From Eretmocerus hayati (Eukaryota; Arthropoda; Insecta; Hymenoptera; Aphelinidae): DNA of 64,000 bases. Of the stretch, positions 12,151 through 23,980 are shown in pieces. The position numbers were made by a program, and so were the translations under genes. Below the pieces are notes generated by a model. It saw only the letters and a list, made by a program, of their open reading frames with translations. It did no database searches and was not told where the DNA came from. The stretch spans positions 78,510,186-78,574,185 of the forward strand of contig CM056743.1 of NCBI GenBank assembly GCA_029851415.1, in the 5' to 3' direction. Numbering within the stretch: the stretch's first letter is position 1; each line of letters opens with the position of its first letter.

Positions 12151-12590
12151 TGTTACGTTATTGGGGTTCTGGGTTTCCGTCTCTGGTGCGGTACTGCCGC
12201 CCCAGAATATACAGAAGGGATTGGGTGTATAGAATGATCTTGACACGAGAATAAGATTGACTGTTACTTTATTCCGCGGCTAGTATCTCAATGTAAAGAG
12301 ACCTATCAAATGATTTGACTTCTACTGACAGGGCCAATCCGTGGCTGCGTTTACCTGTCTCGCGTGACTGACTCGGACCGTAAGCTCTCGAGTTAATACT
12401 AACAACTACTTATCCTAAGAATGAACTCCCCAACTGAACTCTTGCAGTTACTTAAATACAATCGGTGCGACCCCGATGTCGCACCGCGCAATGGATGGAG
12501 GGGCGCTCCAAATTTTCCCATTGCGATCATTCGGCTCGAGGCCTGTACGAGCCTCTCGCAACATCATTCATATATATAACATACACTACA
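12151..12590 (-). promoter_or_regulatory. 5' LTR with promoter and poly(A) signal (9.9-kb element)
   Basis: Read on the minus strand this LTR contains TATTTAAG, then AGTTCAGTTGGGGAG about 20-30 nt later as a plausible start region, and GGAATAAAG further on as a poly(A) signal. That order (TATA, start, AATAAA) fits U3-R-U5 and fixes the orientation of the element. Confidence 0.8.
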
Positions 12591-12732
12591 CTCATCACAG
12601 GATGTTATGAAATAGTTCCGATGTTGGCGGCATATCGAAATCTCATCTAGAATCCATCATTTTCGATCATATTTGAATGGAAGTCGTGTCAAATTTTGCA
12701 TGAACCGCGTCTCTGATTTTTCGGCACCCGAT
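12591..12732 (+). repeat. ~176-bp satellite, right part
   Basis: This continues the array at 1961-2658, beginning with the target duplicate CTCA and then TCACAGGATGTTATGAAATAG. It is cut at 12732 by the fold-back element. Confidence 0.85.
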
Positions 12733-14989
12733 CCCTGGTAGAAAAAAGAGCGTATTACTGTAGTACTACTACAGTAGCGCTACTGTCTCATCACCGTACT
12801 ACTGTAGTAATACGATGCAGTATTACTGCAGTAGTACGATATAGTAGTACTACAGTAGTACGATGTTCCGCTACTGCAGTAGTACTGTCAGTATTACTGT
12901 CGTACTACTATCGTATTACGCCAAAGTCTGTGTCCGCAATGGTATTATTTCCAAGTTTGAGGATACCGAGAATATTTGTGCATGCAAGAGAGTTAGCAGA
13001 TCTGCTGGACTGTGTGTGCGTGTTTGGCACTTTGTGTTAACATAAAGGGTTATTTCGCTACACACGCGCTATACACACCCGCCCGCTCTCTCCGCAAACT
13101 CACACAGCAGAAGACAGGAGTCGGACTGTCGCGGCCGTACTCGTTTTGTTTTGATGAGTCGATGCAACAACCGTCTTATTTTGATGCATTCGGTTTGATT
13201 CTGCCATTATTAAGTATCAACAAGAGGCCACCGATAACAAAGCCGGTTGTTATTCATCCCGATAAACGACACGAATAAAGCTCAAATTACAATCCCCTAA
13301 TGGGGGCTCGACGCTTATGAGCAACAATTGAGCGCCTGGGCAACAGTGAGAATTGGCGCAAATGGCAGCGGGATAGACTCGCATGCGAGAGGCTCGGGTT
13401 CGGTCCCCGAGGCTGAAAATTTTTTTTCTTTCTGCCCAATTCGGTTTTTCTTTGCTTCACGCAAGCTTGAATTTTTTTCCCTCGATACCGAATATATATA
13501 TCCAATTCTAACTTCGTTTGAATATCAATTCAATTCAAATGTTGACATTCAAGTTTTGAGATTTTCGACGCTGAAAATACTCGTATTGGGCATTTGAATC
13601 ATTTTTGCGAGTGCAGATTCCGACGGACTGAGTATCTCGATTTTTTGAAAGTACTTACGCTTAGTGAAATCATCTCATGATATAGAGTACGAATAATCAT
13701 TTTTAGAGAGGAATAGAATTATTTTGATTGTTATAATCATGTAAGATTGGATTTTCAAAATAGAACCGCTACAGCATATTTTCCTATTCGGTCACGAATT
13801 GAAGAATTACATTATTTTCAAATTGATGTGGTTTAAATAGAGTTAAATTGAATTCATGGAACAGCATTCAGAAGTGAAATTAATTAGTTAATTAATTTAA
13901 ATATAGGTAATATTAAAACATGTACATACAAATAGCCCGTCAAATTTTTATTGGATTGAAAAATCAGCTGTAGCGGTTTTATTTTGAAAATCCAATCTTA
14001 CATGATTATAACAATCAAAATAATTCTATTCCTCTCTAAAAATGATTATTCGTACTCTATATCATGAGGTGATTTCACTAAGCGTAAGTACTTTCAAAAA
14101 ATCGAGATCGGAATCTGCACTCGCAAAAATGATTCAAATGCCCAATACGAGTATTTTCAGCGTCGAAAATCTCAAAACTTGAATGTCAACATTTGAATTG
14201 AATTGATATTCAAACGAAGTTAGAATTGGATATATATATTCGGTATCGAGGGAAAAAAATTCAAGCTTGCGTGAAGCAAAGAAAAACCGAATTGGGCAGA
14301 AAGAAAAAAAATTTTCAGCCTCGGGAACCGAACCCGAGCCTCTCGCATGCGAGTCTATCCCGCTGCCATTTGCGCCAATTCTCACTGTTGCCCAGGCGCT
14401 CAATTGTTGCTCATAAGCGTCGAGCCCCCATTAGGGGATTGTAATTTGAGCTTTATTCGTGTCGTTTATCGGGATGAATAACAACCGGCTTTGTTATCGG
14501 TGGCCTCTTGTTGATACTTAATAATGGCAGAATCAAACCGAATGCATCAAAATAAGACGGTTGTTGCATCGACTCAACAAAACAAAACGAGTACGGCCGC
14601 GACAGTCCGACTCCTGTCTTCTGCTGTGTGAGTTTGCGGAGAGAGCGGGCGGGTGTGTATAGCGCGTGTGTAGCGAAATAACCCTTTATGTTAACACAAA
14701 GTGCCAAACACGCACACACAGTCCAGCAGATCTGCTAACTCTCTTGCATGCACAAATATTCTCGGTATCCTCAAACTTGGAAATAATACCATTGCGGATA
14801 CAGACTTCGGCGTAATACGATAGTAGTACGACAGTAATACTGACAGTACTACTGCAGTAGCGGAACATCGTACTGCTGTAGTACTACTATATCGTACTAC
14901 TGCAGTAATACTGCATCGTACTACTACAGTACCTCTACTACAGTAGTACGGAGTTGCGCAGTACTGCTACGGTATTTTTTCTACCAGGG
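12733..14989. mobile_element. 2.26-kb fold-back element with ~1-kb inverted arms
   Basis: The left arm 12733-13776 and right arm 13969-14989 are near-perfect reverse complements around a ~190-bp spacer. The ends read CCCTGGTAGAAAAAA and its complement. The outer 150-200 bp of each arm is a run of overlapping TACTGCAGTA-like palindromic units (12750-12925 and 14800-14975). Each arm carries the same 60-90-codon open stretches as a result of the duplication; they are not independent genes. I found no clear target duplication and no transposase, so the superfamily is unknown. Confidence 0.9.
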
Positions 14990-14999
14990 TAGCACATTT

Positions 15000-15629
15000 T
15001 CAAAATTCTCTCAAGCCTAGTCATCAAATTCAACTTGAGTTCGCACATATAAATTCAAGAATCAAAAGTAATTCTTTGGTTGATCACTGACATAACTTCA
15101 ACAGTAAAGCTTCGAGCGTTTCTGGGTCGCGTAAAGTTTTGCCCGAGTGTGAGAAGAAACCACACGACGAAGCAGAGTTCGGAAAAGTGCGGACACGGAA
15201 CCCGATTGATCCCGTCGAGAAATAGATCGACGACATTTATCTTAGCCACTGAATTGCCGGCTCCGGATTTGCCCTCGAGAACTCTGCAAAAGACCAGCTC
15301 AGCCGTTCTCATCTGATCCTGCACTATAGACTCCTGCCTCGAGGAGTTCAACCATCTCCTCGAGTAGTTTGTTAGTGTATTTTAGCAATTAAGATTTTCA
15401 GAATTGCGTTGAGACTTCAAGTTTCAGTCACCTGAATTCTGTTCAGGATATTTTAAATGTGTTGTGAATGAAACTCACATTCAATATCCTCGAAATCTCA
15501 TCTTGATTCTTTCGTGAAATCGAATAAAGGTAGTGAATTATTATTTGAATTATAAGATCGATCAATTTCGGTTCTTCGACTCTCCCAGATAAGGTATTCA
15601 TCTTATTTCACCAAAAATTGCAATATGAA
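15000..15629. other. Non-coding stretch
   Basis: This is unique-looking AT-rich DNA. A frame at 15055-15351 (minus) lacks any family signature and is not called as a gene. Confidence 0.35.
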
Positions 15630-16965
15630 TATGGATATATTTCCCATATTATATAGTTGAAATGAAACTTTTTGAGCGATTCCACTGAATTCCGATGAAT
15701 TCCACTGAGTGCCACCAAGGGCCACCGAGGTCCACCGAGCGTCACCACCTTCCACCGAATTTGTGCGAATTCGACTGAGTTCCACTGACTTCACTGAGAG
15801 AAATAAAAAGTAGAAAGAGCTCGACACTCAAGCAGGATCTGACACGTCAGGTATTCGGTAGCTCCACCCGCCCGAGCGCGTGTCCTGTACATATCATATG
15901 ATTACTGCAAAACCATTTGATGAAATGATCTGAAAATCGGTATGTGCATACTTGAATAGCACTGCTTCCATACTGTGGAAAATCTGTGTCTAAAATCAGC
16001 TCCAAAAGAATCAGAAAAATCAAAAGATTCGCCTCCGTTATCGTAGATTGACAATAAAAGGCATAATTTTCGACATGTGAGGAATTTTTTCAGCTTTCAT
16101 CCATTCGAAAACTCAAAGCGAGAAAGTTGTTCAGAATTGTCAGAACAATGTTAATCTTCAAGGTTCAGATCTAATGATGCAATTGAAAAAAAGTTACAGT
16201 AGTTTTTGTATTCGGCCCCTTAGCATCCGCCGAGTACAAGTCTGAGTTTACAACGCGTCGGCAACCAATCTCAAAGGAATTCTCATAAATTTTTCCCTAT
16301 CGCATCAATCGCTCTGAACTCTTAAGATTAACATGGTTCTGACAATTCTGAACAACTTTCTCGCTTTAAGTTTTCGAATGGATAAAAGCTGAAAAAATTC
16401 CTCGCATTTCGAAAATTATGCCTTTTATTGTGAATCCACGATAACGGAGACAGATCTTTTGATTTTTCTGATTTTTTGGAGCTGTTTTTTGACACAGCTT
16501 TCCCACAGTATGGAAGCAGTGCTATTGAAGTATGCACATACCGATTTCTACATCAATTGATCAAATGGTTTTGCAGTGATCGTAGGATATGTACAGGACA
16601 CGCGCTCGAGCGGGCGGAGCTACCGAATACCGGACGTGTCAAGCAGATTCTGCTTGAGTGTCGAGCTCTTTCTGCTTTTTATTTCTCTGAGTATTTCACC
16701 GAGAGCCACTGAGCTCATTAGATATTCCACTGAATTCCATCATTCTGCCACTGAATTCCTCTGTTCTTCCACCGAGATTCCATTCCCCAACATTACCATT
16801 TTTCACCTACGTTTTCACGATATTTGACAAAAGTGGCACGTTCTGCCACCTGCGATCCACCGAATCCCGATGTGACTCCACCGAGTGCTGGATTAAGCCA
16901 CCGTTGTTCCACCGAATTCCACTGAACTCTGCCGACGTCCACTGGATTCAATTTTTTTTTCTCAA
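15630..16965. repeat. CCACYGA minisatellite element, copy 1
   Basis: Short degenerate units built on CCACYGA(R)TKCCA fill 15680-15795 and 16690-16960. The left border (ATATTATATAGT) and the inner segment CACGATATTTTGACARAGTGG also occur in copy 2 at 57941-58400, so the two loci are members of one repeat family. Copy 1 is split by a ~900-bp hairpin. Confidence 0.75.
15796..16690. mobile_element. ~0.9-kb hairpin inserted in the CCACYGA element
   Basis: The arms, about 15796-16172 and 16310-16690, are ~85-90% reverse complements around a ~140-bp spacer. Copy 2 of the host repeat lacks this block, so it is an insertion or a local inverted duplication. No coding capacity. Confidence 0.75.
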
Positions 16966-17255
16966 ATCCACCACATCCAACGCACCTGCTTTATCTACAG
17001 TTGGAAGAAGTTGTCGTTTTTTCATGATATTCCAACAAATGAAGTACATCGTCTCAACCATGAACGAAAAACAATACGTATCAAACGAACCCATCGTATC
17101 CATTCTCGAATGAACGAATTTTTTGAAAACTGATGAGAATAAAGTCAGAATTGGATATTATCGAGGATTAATCGATGATGTGGAAAACGCTGCATCAAAT
17201 GATTCCAGAAATTTTGAGAACAAAGAGAGATTAGGGATTTTCATGGATTCTATCC

Positions 17256-17723
17256 TCAACATTCATTGGAGGTACTCGTTACACGAAACAGCATTATCAT
17301 ATTACGCTGGTGAACATTTTCACCAAGTACAGCTGATCCGCTATCCAGTTGGTCGTTTAATCTACTATCATCGGTGAACAATGAATAACCTTCTCTTCTA
17401 TTTAAAATCTCCTGAAATATACCATTTGGGGAATCAGAGTCTATTGATTTATTCCCAAGATGTAAATCAAAAGGTACTTTTGTAATTGTAGTTTCGAAGC
17501 TATGAAGATATACATTAAAATAATCATGATTTCCCATTTTACGCATCCATTCATCCATATATTTCAAACAATGGCCTAGAACATTATTAAACTCCTTCTT
17601 GTACTTATTGCTTATATTGCAAAATGTTTCGACGTTCTTGCAGATCAAACTATTCTTGTGACTGAAAGTTTTTGCTAAGGAACAATACGCCAAAAATTCA
17701 CCTCTGCCCTTTAGATAGGTCAA
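17256..17723 (-). pseudogene. Possible RNase H-like retrotransposon fragment
   Basis: The 155-residue frame contains SLFTDDSRLND followed by DSGSAVLG, which resembles the first catalytic region (TDGSK...GSA) of RNase H domains in non-LTR retrotransposons. The second position of the motif is D rather than G and the later catalytic residues are absent. The N-terminal part (residues 1-80) is Lys/Asn-rich and not recognised. No reverse transcriptase lies upstream. I infer a decayed fragment; a chance frame is possible. Confidence 0.35.
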
Positions 17724-17929
17724 CTTAGATTCAGCCGGCAGAATATTATTTGGGGGCGAAACGCATCATAATTTCGAATGTAGATCCTTTTGTACCCCAT
17801 TATCTGATAGTCGAAGAACAGAGTGAACACGGTGTGGAGCCCGCTTCCAATATCTTTCATTTCGAAGCAGCGATGAATGCACCAGGCTCATCCCATATCA
17901 GGAGTTTCCGCCGACAAATGTACATACAA

Positions 17930-18700
17930 GGCGGCTGCGTAGGTTTCCGTAGGCTTTTGGGTGTCCCCGGATTAAAGAAGGGTTTTCCTGCGTATTTTGA
18001 CGCGCTGAATCCGAATTACGATGGTGCAAAGTTGGAAAGTCATGCAATAATCCATTAACAAATTATTATAAACAATTAAAAATTGCATGAATCGGTCAGA
18101 AATAATTTTTTTCGTACTTTTTGGGCCATTCTAAGTCGAAAAAGTATCCTGACATTTCTCATGAAACCCCTTAGTTTTCCCACAAAAAATTCATGAAGTT
18201 TCCAAAAAGTCGAATTCCACGATTTTTGAGAGCTTGTAGCGTTGAGTCAAGAAATTATTTTTTGGCCTACCTTGGCTCAAATTACTCCTGCAAGTGTCAA
18301 CTTTACTCGGAGGAGCTCAGAAGCCAAAAAATTCAACTGGTCTTCTCAGCATCGAAAACAAGTTGACCTGTTTTCGCGGTCTCTGGTGGCTATCTCCTAC
18401 CACCAATACACTGAGCTATATAGGCGGTTGTGCTCTTCCGGGTGTCCCCAGATGAACGAAAGCATTTCCCAAGTATTTTCACCCGCTGAGTTCGAATTCT
18501 GATGTTACAAAGTCGAAAAGTTATGCAATAATTTGTTATTGACAAATTATTATGAACAATCAAAAAGTTGCATAAATCGATCGGATACATTTTTTGCCTA
18601 TTTTTTGGGCTATTCTAAGCCGAAAAGGTCTACATATTTTTCATGAAACCTTAGTTTTTCCGCAGAAAATCCATGAAGTTTCAACAAATTCGAGTTTTGC
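17930..18700. repeat. Two diverged copies of a ~250-bp repeat
   Basis: Segments near 17960-18200 and 18440-18690 align throughout (GGGTGTCCCC, CAAATTATTATRAACAAT, TTTTTGGGCYATTCTAAG, ATGAAACC..TTAGTTTT). The short frame at 17750-18058 runs into copy 1 and is therefore unlikely to be a gene. Confidence 0.65.
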
Positions 18701-18763
18701 ATGCGTGGATCTCAGAAAATTAACGAATATTCTGATGACATTTTCAATGGCTCCAGTTGATGG

Positions 18764-20761
18764 TTGTGTAAATCCATACTTCTGATGAATAGATTTCATC
18801 AACAGAGCCAGTTCCACAATACCTCATTGAGGCTCATACAAGATGCAGAAAAAGAGACGATTATAGGAGAAATATCATCGGCCAAGAAAGCAGAGATGCT
18901 TGATAGCATCATTGCGCTGAAAGCAATTTTCTCAAGTGTTAAACTGCCTGCTCGACAATGTATTGGAATAAGAGGTCACGATGAAGGAAATTCTAATTTG
19001 TATCAACTACTGATCACGCGTAGTGAAGATATACCGCAATTGAGATCCTGGTTGCAGCGCGATGGCGTGAAATACCTATGGAGTTCGATTATAAACGAAA
19101 TACTAAGCATCTTTGCTTCTGAGATAAAGACGACTGTGGTCGATGACATCAAGGATGCGGGTGATTATGGGGTAATGATGGATAGTGGTAGAGACGTATC
19201 TAATAAGGAGCAAGAGTCAATATGGCTGCACTCGGTAGCCGATAACCTCTCCATCCGCGAGCATTTCATCGGATTTTACGAAACGTCCGATACGAAATCT
19301 GGTATGTTACTGGACCTCCTTGCTCAAGTTCTGGGTGAACTAGGATTTTTGATCAGAGATATGAAAGGCCATTGCTACGATGGGGCAGCGAATATGAGAG
19401 GAGGAATTTCTGGTCTACGAACTCGAGTAAGAGGACTCGAACCACGCGCGTTTTACAATCACTGCTCAGCGCATTGTCTCAGCCTAGTTGTTCAAGATTC
19501 TTTGGAAACAATCAGCTTGGTTAGGGATGTAATAGGCACTGCAAAAGAAATCATAATCTGCGCCAAAGACTCCCCAAGAAGCCAGGGTCAGTTGAATGAC
19601 ATATAGGCAGACCTGGCCGACGATGAAGCCCCGAATCTGTCGAAATAATGTCCTACTAGGTGAGCATGGAATAATACTCCTCGATATTTTACATCACCGA
19701 ATACATATCTATTCCAATCATCAAAATCTTACAGATGTAGTTTAAGAGTAGAATCTATCAGAGCTTTATACCATGACTCAAATCAAAAAACGAGCATGAG
19801 ATTTTTTGAAAATATATCTGTAGAAAAGGGTGTCAATTCTACAGCTGCAACCAAAGCGGAAGGATTTTGGAAACATCTGATGTCATTTGAATTCTATTAC
19901 ATCATTTCCATAATAATTCAAATTCTGAAAGTCATTGAAGTGCTTAATAGTGAGTTCCGAAAAAAAAAAGATTTATGTATGAATGAATCACATGCCTTGG
20001 TCAGAGCTGTGACTTTAAGAATTGAGCTCATGAGAGATGAAAGAGTTTTTGATAGCATTTGGAATGAATCGTTGGGAGATGCAATACAACTTGGTCTTGA
20101 CGAACCTCGTCTCAATCGAAAAAAGAAAGTTCCAAGAAGGTATGAGTCAAGCAATAACAACGAAGGTCATGAAATGAAGGATCCGAAAGATTTCTACAGA
20201 AAACTGTACTTTGAAGTTATCGATCAAACGACGATGTCACTCAAAACTCGGTTCGACAGCGAAACGATGGAACTTCTTGACACGTTTGAGAATTTCGTGG
20301 TCGGGCATGGGAACGTTGGTGTCCAGACTATTTTTGATTTTTACAATTACACCCGTGAATAAAATCGAGGATATTGAGTTTGATAGTAGAAAATTAGTTT
20401 CTGAGAGGGATGTTTTCCTGGAAACTTTCAGAAATGACATTCCATTTAGGGATGAGTCGAAAGATTTGAACAGAAAAAAAAAGAGGAGAACAATTCCAAG
20501 AAAACATTTCTCAGCGACCACCACCTCTTAGAGCTCCAACGTGATCACATGAATGATGATGGTGGAGAGGATCAATTGACATTCGGAGATGTATTTCAGT
20601 ATTTGCGAAGAAAATCTGAGCGACGAAACATTTTGAAAGAATTTACCAAGCTCGCTAAGTTCATACAGACAACTCCTGAGTCATCAAGCTCGAACGAGCA
20701 AACGTTTTCTGTGATGAGGCGATTGGAAATGTGGCTACGATCTACCATGTTGCAGCAGTGA
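18764..20761 (+). pseudogene. hAT-like transposase, ZMYM1/DUF4371 type, decayed
   Basis: From 18764 the frame carries the signature series of this family: GHDEGN, LLITRSEDIPQ, an Asp-rich catalytic-core start (GVMMDSGRDVSNKEQESIW), HFIGFYE, RDMKGHCYDGAANM and HCSAHCLSLVVQDS. It stops at 19604-19606. A second stop precedes CPTR at ~19650, after which GTGAGC...TTACAG probably marks an intron (about 19660-19735). Homology resumes at 19796-20362, and 20549-20761 holds the C-terminal dimerisation-like motif SSNEQTFSVMRRLEMWLRSTM. Further breaks lie between. The family normally encodes a single protein of 600-800 residues that excises and inserts the transposon. Terminal repeats were not found. It is an old inactive copy. 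Confidence 0.85.
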
Positions 20762-22499
20762 ATGAATGACTCGGCCCTATGTTACGTGTGAAGAGATATA
20801 TTGGACTCTTTAGACATACAAAGTGTGGTGAAGAAGTTTATATTAAAATGTGACAGGAGAGCCATAAATTTGCAATCATCCGCGACCATGCCATGAATAG
20901 TACAACGCATTGGAACTCAATAATGTATAATATTACCACATATCAATATGTTATATGAATGCTATTCCAGCCCCGCTAGGTAAAATCACTCTACTATTCT
21001 ACTATTCTAATCTCACGCATGTTGGCAACGCCACCCCTGATCTTTCTCGGAAAATTCGCCGATGGCCTTTTTTTGCTCTCCAGGTAGGTCTTCGGGCTAC
21101 CCAAGACGCTGCAAGAAGGGGTTCTGACGCCCCTGGAAATGTCCCTCTCAATCATTTATGTTCATTCGAAGTCTCTACTCACACCGTCAAAAACTCACTC
21201 TTGACTCTCCCAAAACAACCATCTCCCTCTGCTATGCTCCAGATTGTTTGGTCTTTGATGATGAACGATGTTTACGAAGTGATAATGGCAACAAACGTAC
21301 CAAGGGACCAACACCAATATCCAAAGTCAGCACAGACTAGTGCAGTGGCCAAATTTATAGGATATTCATGTTCCAGTTATGAATTTGACTACAGCTGGAA
21401 TACCTGAAATTTTAAGGTTGACTTTATAAACAATGTTCCATTGAGTCAACGTAAGGTAATCTCATAGAAGCAGTTATGGATTTTTCTCTCAACTGAACAA
21501 CTTATAATTATATTTGTACAACATGCACCATGACGTTAGAATATGGAAGACTATGAAATGAGAAGTACCTGCTTGAATATCCAATTGGTCCACCTAAACT
21601 CCCCATTCCCCCTTGTTGTACTTGGGGATTCGAATGCTTCACTGGGTTTCGGGACTGGATGAGAAGATATGGACATTGAGTGGTGAAATCATCAAACTAT
21701 GGTCTGCCAATTACATGTTTTTGAGTGTCGATTAAGGTCAGTGGTATCAAGACCTCTACGGCTTCGTCATTTCCATTGTATTACCATACACCAGAAACCT
21801 GGAAACGAAGTGGGATCTCTCCGCCAAGAACAGAGTTTTTCAATTTCAGTTGGTTCATCCTCATTTGTACTTGGTAGAATACAGAGAAGAAACACATGGA
21901 GAAGTCGGTGTTGTCCTTGGGTATCTGGTCTAGCAGCTGAGGGACACGTGTCTGAGACTCACTTTCACAGTTCTCATAAATTGTTATGATTTTATTTTCG
22001 CGACATATTGTTATTATCATATAACATAAGGGTACACAACAGCACCGCAGCCGACTGACTGCTAGTCTAGTGCATGGCTGTGCACAGCTGTAAACGCTCG
22101 CATATAGATAAAGTTAAGTTATCCTGGCACCGAATTTGTCAGCTGCGGAAATTCCAAAAAGAGAAATCGTTAGAAAACAATGTTATGCCGATGCAGCTCA
22201 TATGGCCATGGGCACTTGTGGGCACTCACGGGAGTACGTAATGTTGCAGTCAATCCCAATCTACGACGTCAACTTTACCACGACGAACAAATCCGGCCGA
22301 TTACTGACAGTCTGGTTGGCGGGAGACAGCTATCACGTGACATCGATTTGAACAGGCGTCCAACTTTCTAAGATTATTTGAAAATACTAATCGTTCACCG
22401 AATGAAAAACTGCATTGTAACTTTATTTTTACGTCATCAACTTCATTTCAACAGAGTAATTTCATTGCATGCGTGTTCTCTATTGTTTTCGATTAAAAA
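20762..22499. other. Non-coding stretch
   Basis: Several frames of 60-150 codons occur (for example 20955-21407) but none shows a domain, codon pattern or splice context that I would defend. No repeat shared with the rest of the window was noticed. Confidence 0.35.
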
Positions 22500-22745
22500 A
22501 TGACTTTCACACCACATATAAACAAAGTTATTGGAAGAGCAAAGAAATCTCTGAATATCATGGAGTTTCGTCGTGGAACCTGGTGGGACGCGCATCCAAC
22601 AACGTTGATCTCATTATATGAGAGCTACCCTCGCTCTTTAATAGATTACGGTTCCTGTATTCATCCGACCAATTCGAAAACTGGCACAAAAAAGATAGAG
22701 AGGATTCAATACGCTGCAGTGAGGAAGGCTCTGGGTTATCGCTAG
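22500..22745 (+). pseudogene. Non-LTR retrotransposon fragment, region after the RT domain
   Basis: The 81 residues match the segment that follows the reverse transcriptase core in Jockey/R1-like elements: PHINKVIGRAKKSLN, then a Trp-containing linker, LISLYESYPRSLIDYGSCI, and KKIERIQYAAVRKALGY. The frame stops immediately after, and neither the YxDD region nor an RNase H follows in frame. Downstream fragments in other frames may belong to the same element but are too decayed to call. Confidence 0.7.
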
Positions 22746-23980
22746 CACTTGGAATATTCAAGGTCGGGGTCTAACTCTCCGGACTTGAAGTTCTCTGGGG
22801 AGATGAGAAGAATCGCTCAATACTCGGCATCTCCCTCCTGACTTGTGTTCGGGCAGAACTCCGCATCGGAGGAACAAGTTCGTCCCTTCTACCGTTCACG
22901 GCGGATTTGAACTTTCAATAGGATCTTCGAAAATCCTTCACTGTTGCTTATTCAGAAAATGTACAACTCTAACGGGATCGAGATACCTCGTATTGATCTT
23001 GCTTTCTGAGATAGAGACATCGATGATGAAGATTGCGAAAGAAGCACGAAACGACCATGATGATGGTTAGTTGAAGAATCGGAAACGATTCCGCTGTATC
23101 TTCTCGAGTCAGTACCGAGCCTAGATCAGAGCGTAAGGGATGCTTCGATCCATTTGTGAGTGTAATGAATTGTGCCGATTCGTTCTGGCAAAGTTTCGCC
23201 TTGACCCCCGTTAACTGGCTGCCAAAACTACGCGAGCGCGGGCGAGTCTCATTCTATACTATCTCAATCTGTTGGCGGGTGCATTCAACGCACCTGACAT
23301 CCAGCGCGACTCTCGGCGAAGTGGTAGGCAAATCTGATTCTGGATTGAGTCAAGCAAAACGTCTGCGGGATTCGAGCTTCTTAGCGGTCGATGTCAATCA
23401 GTCTTCTCCTTCTGCAGGAAGCATTAATGAACCTACGTGACAGGGGGATTCTTTCCAAAACTCGGAGCTGGAACCAGTGATCTCCGTTCCCGAGGATCAC
23501 CTAGATCACTTATCGATTCAAATAATGACCTATCATGTTGAAGTAGAGCTTCGACACCTTTCCGCGTCATGCACTATCAAATCCTTTCGGGACACTCTCA
23601 ACAGGACACTTCATGTCGGGAGCTACGGAAATTACCTCTTACCAGTAAGATAAGCTCCGCCCTCCTCGGTCCTCTCAGGATGATGTGAGTTCGCGGAATG
23701 TTTCTGACAGAAATTTCTCATCCCATAGATTGAATCGAATTTTGGATAACCCCGGAAATCATCTTCCTGAGTTTTTACGGATTTCGAGGAACTCATGGAG
23801 GGAAAAATTAGCGATCTCCTCGGAATTCGGAGAAATATCTTTGAAGATTTTTTGGGACTCATCAATGTCCCAGAAAACGGTAGAGGGGCACTGAAAGTTT
23901 TGACGATCCAGATTATACAATTGGCTCATCATCAAACCTAGTCGATCAATATTCGAATGCACTGTAGAAGGTGAACTCAC
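22746..23980. other. Non-coding stretch between the non-LTR fragment and the ACAD exons
   Basis: No gene recognised. The C-terminal exons expected for the acyl-CoA dehydrogenase were looked for on the minus strand and not found, so they may lie further left, be too short to see, or be missing. Confidence 0.4.

Larger units (their letters stand above)
2659..12590 (-). mobile_element. 9.9-kb non-autonomous LTR retrotransposon with a novel ORF
   Basis: Two 440-bp direct repeats that look identical (2659-3098 and 12151-12590), each TG...CA, bound the element. CTCA precedes the left copy (2655-2658) and follows the right copy (12591-12594), a 4-bp target duplication. Removing the element restores the satellite phrase CGCTCACTCATCACAGG. 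The element reads on the minus strand: the LTR has a TATTTAAG box, a TCAGT-type initiator and AATAAA in that direction, a possible primer-binding site follows the right LTR, and the only long ORF (10094-11776) lies 375 nt downstream. No gag, protease, RT, RNase H or integrase motif was found inside. Most of the 7-kb remainder is non-coding and rich in short tandem arrays. It must have been moved by proteins supplied elsewhere. Confidence 0.88.

Noticed and set aside
13328..14444. Two identical open frames on opposite strands in the fold-back element
   Set aside because: They are the same sequence present in both arms, lack codon bias or motifs, and overlap tRNA-like and low-complexity DNA.
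17750..18058. A 102-residue coding frame
   Set aside because: It runs into a ~250-bp repeat that has a second, non-coding copy at 18440-18690.
23759..23980. Continuation of the ACAD coding frame past 23981
   Set aside because: The frame stays open but loses all similarity to the family right at a GTGAGT donor, so it is read as intron.
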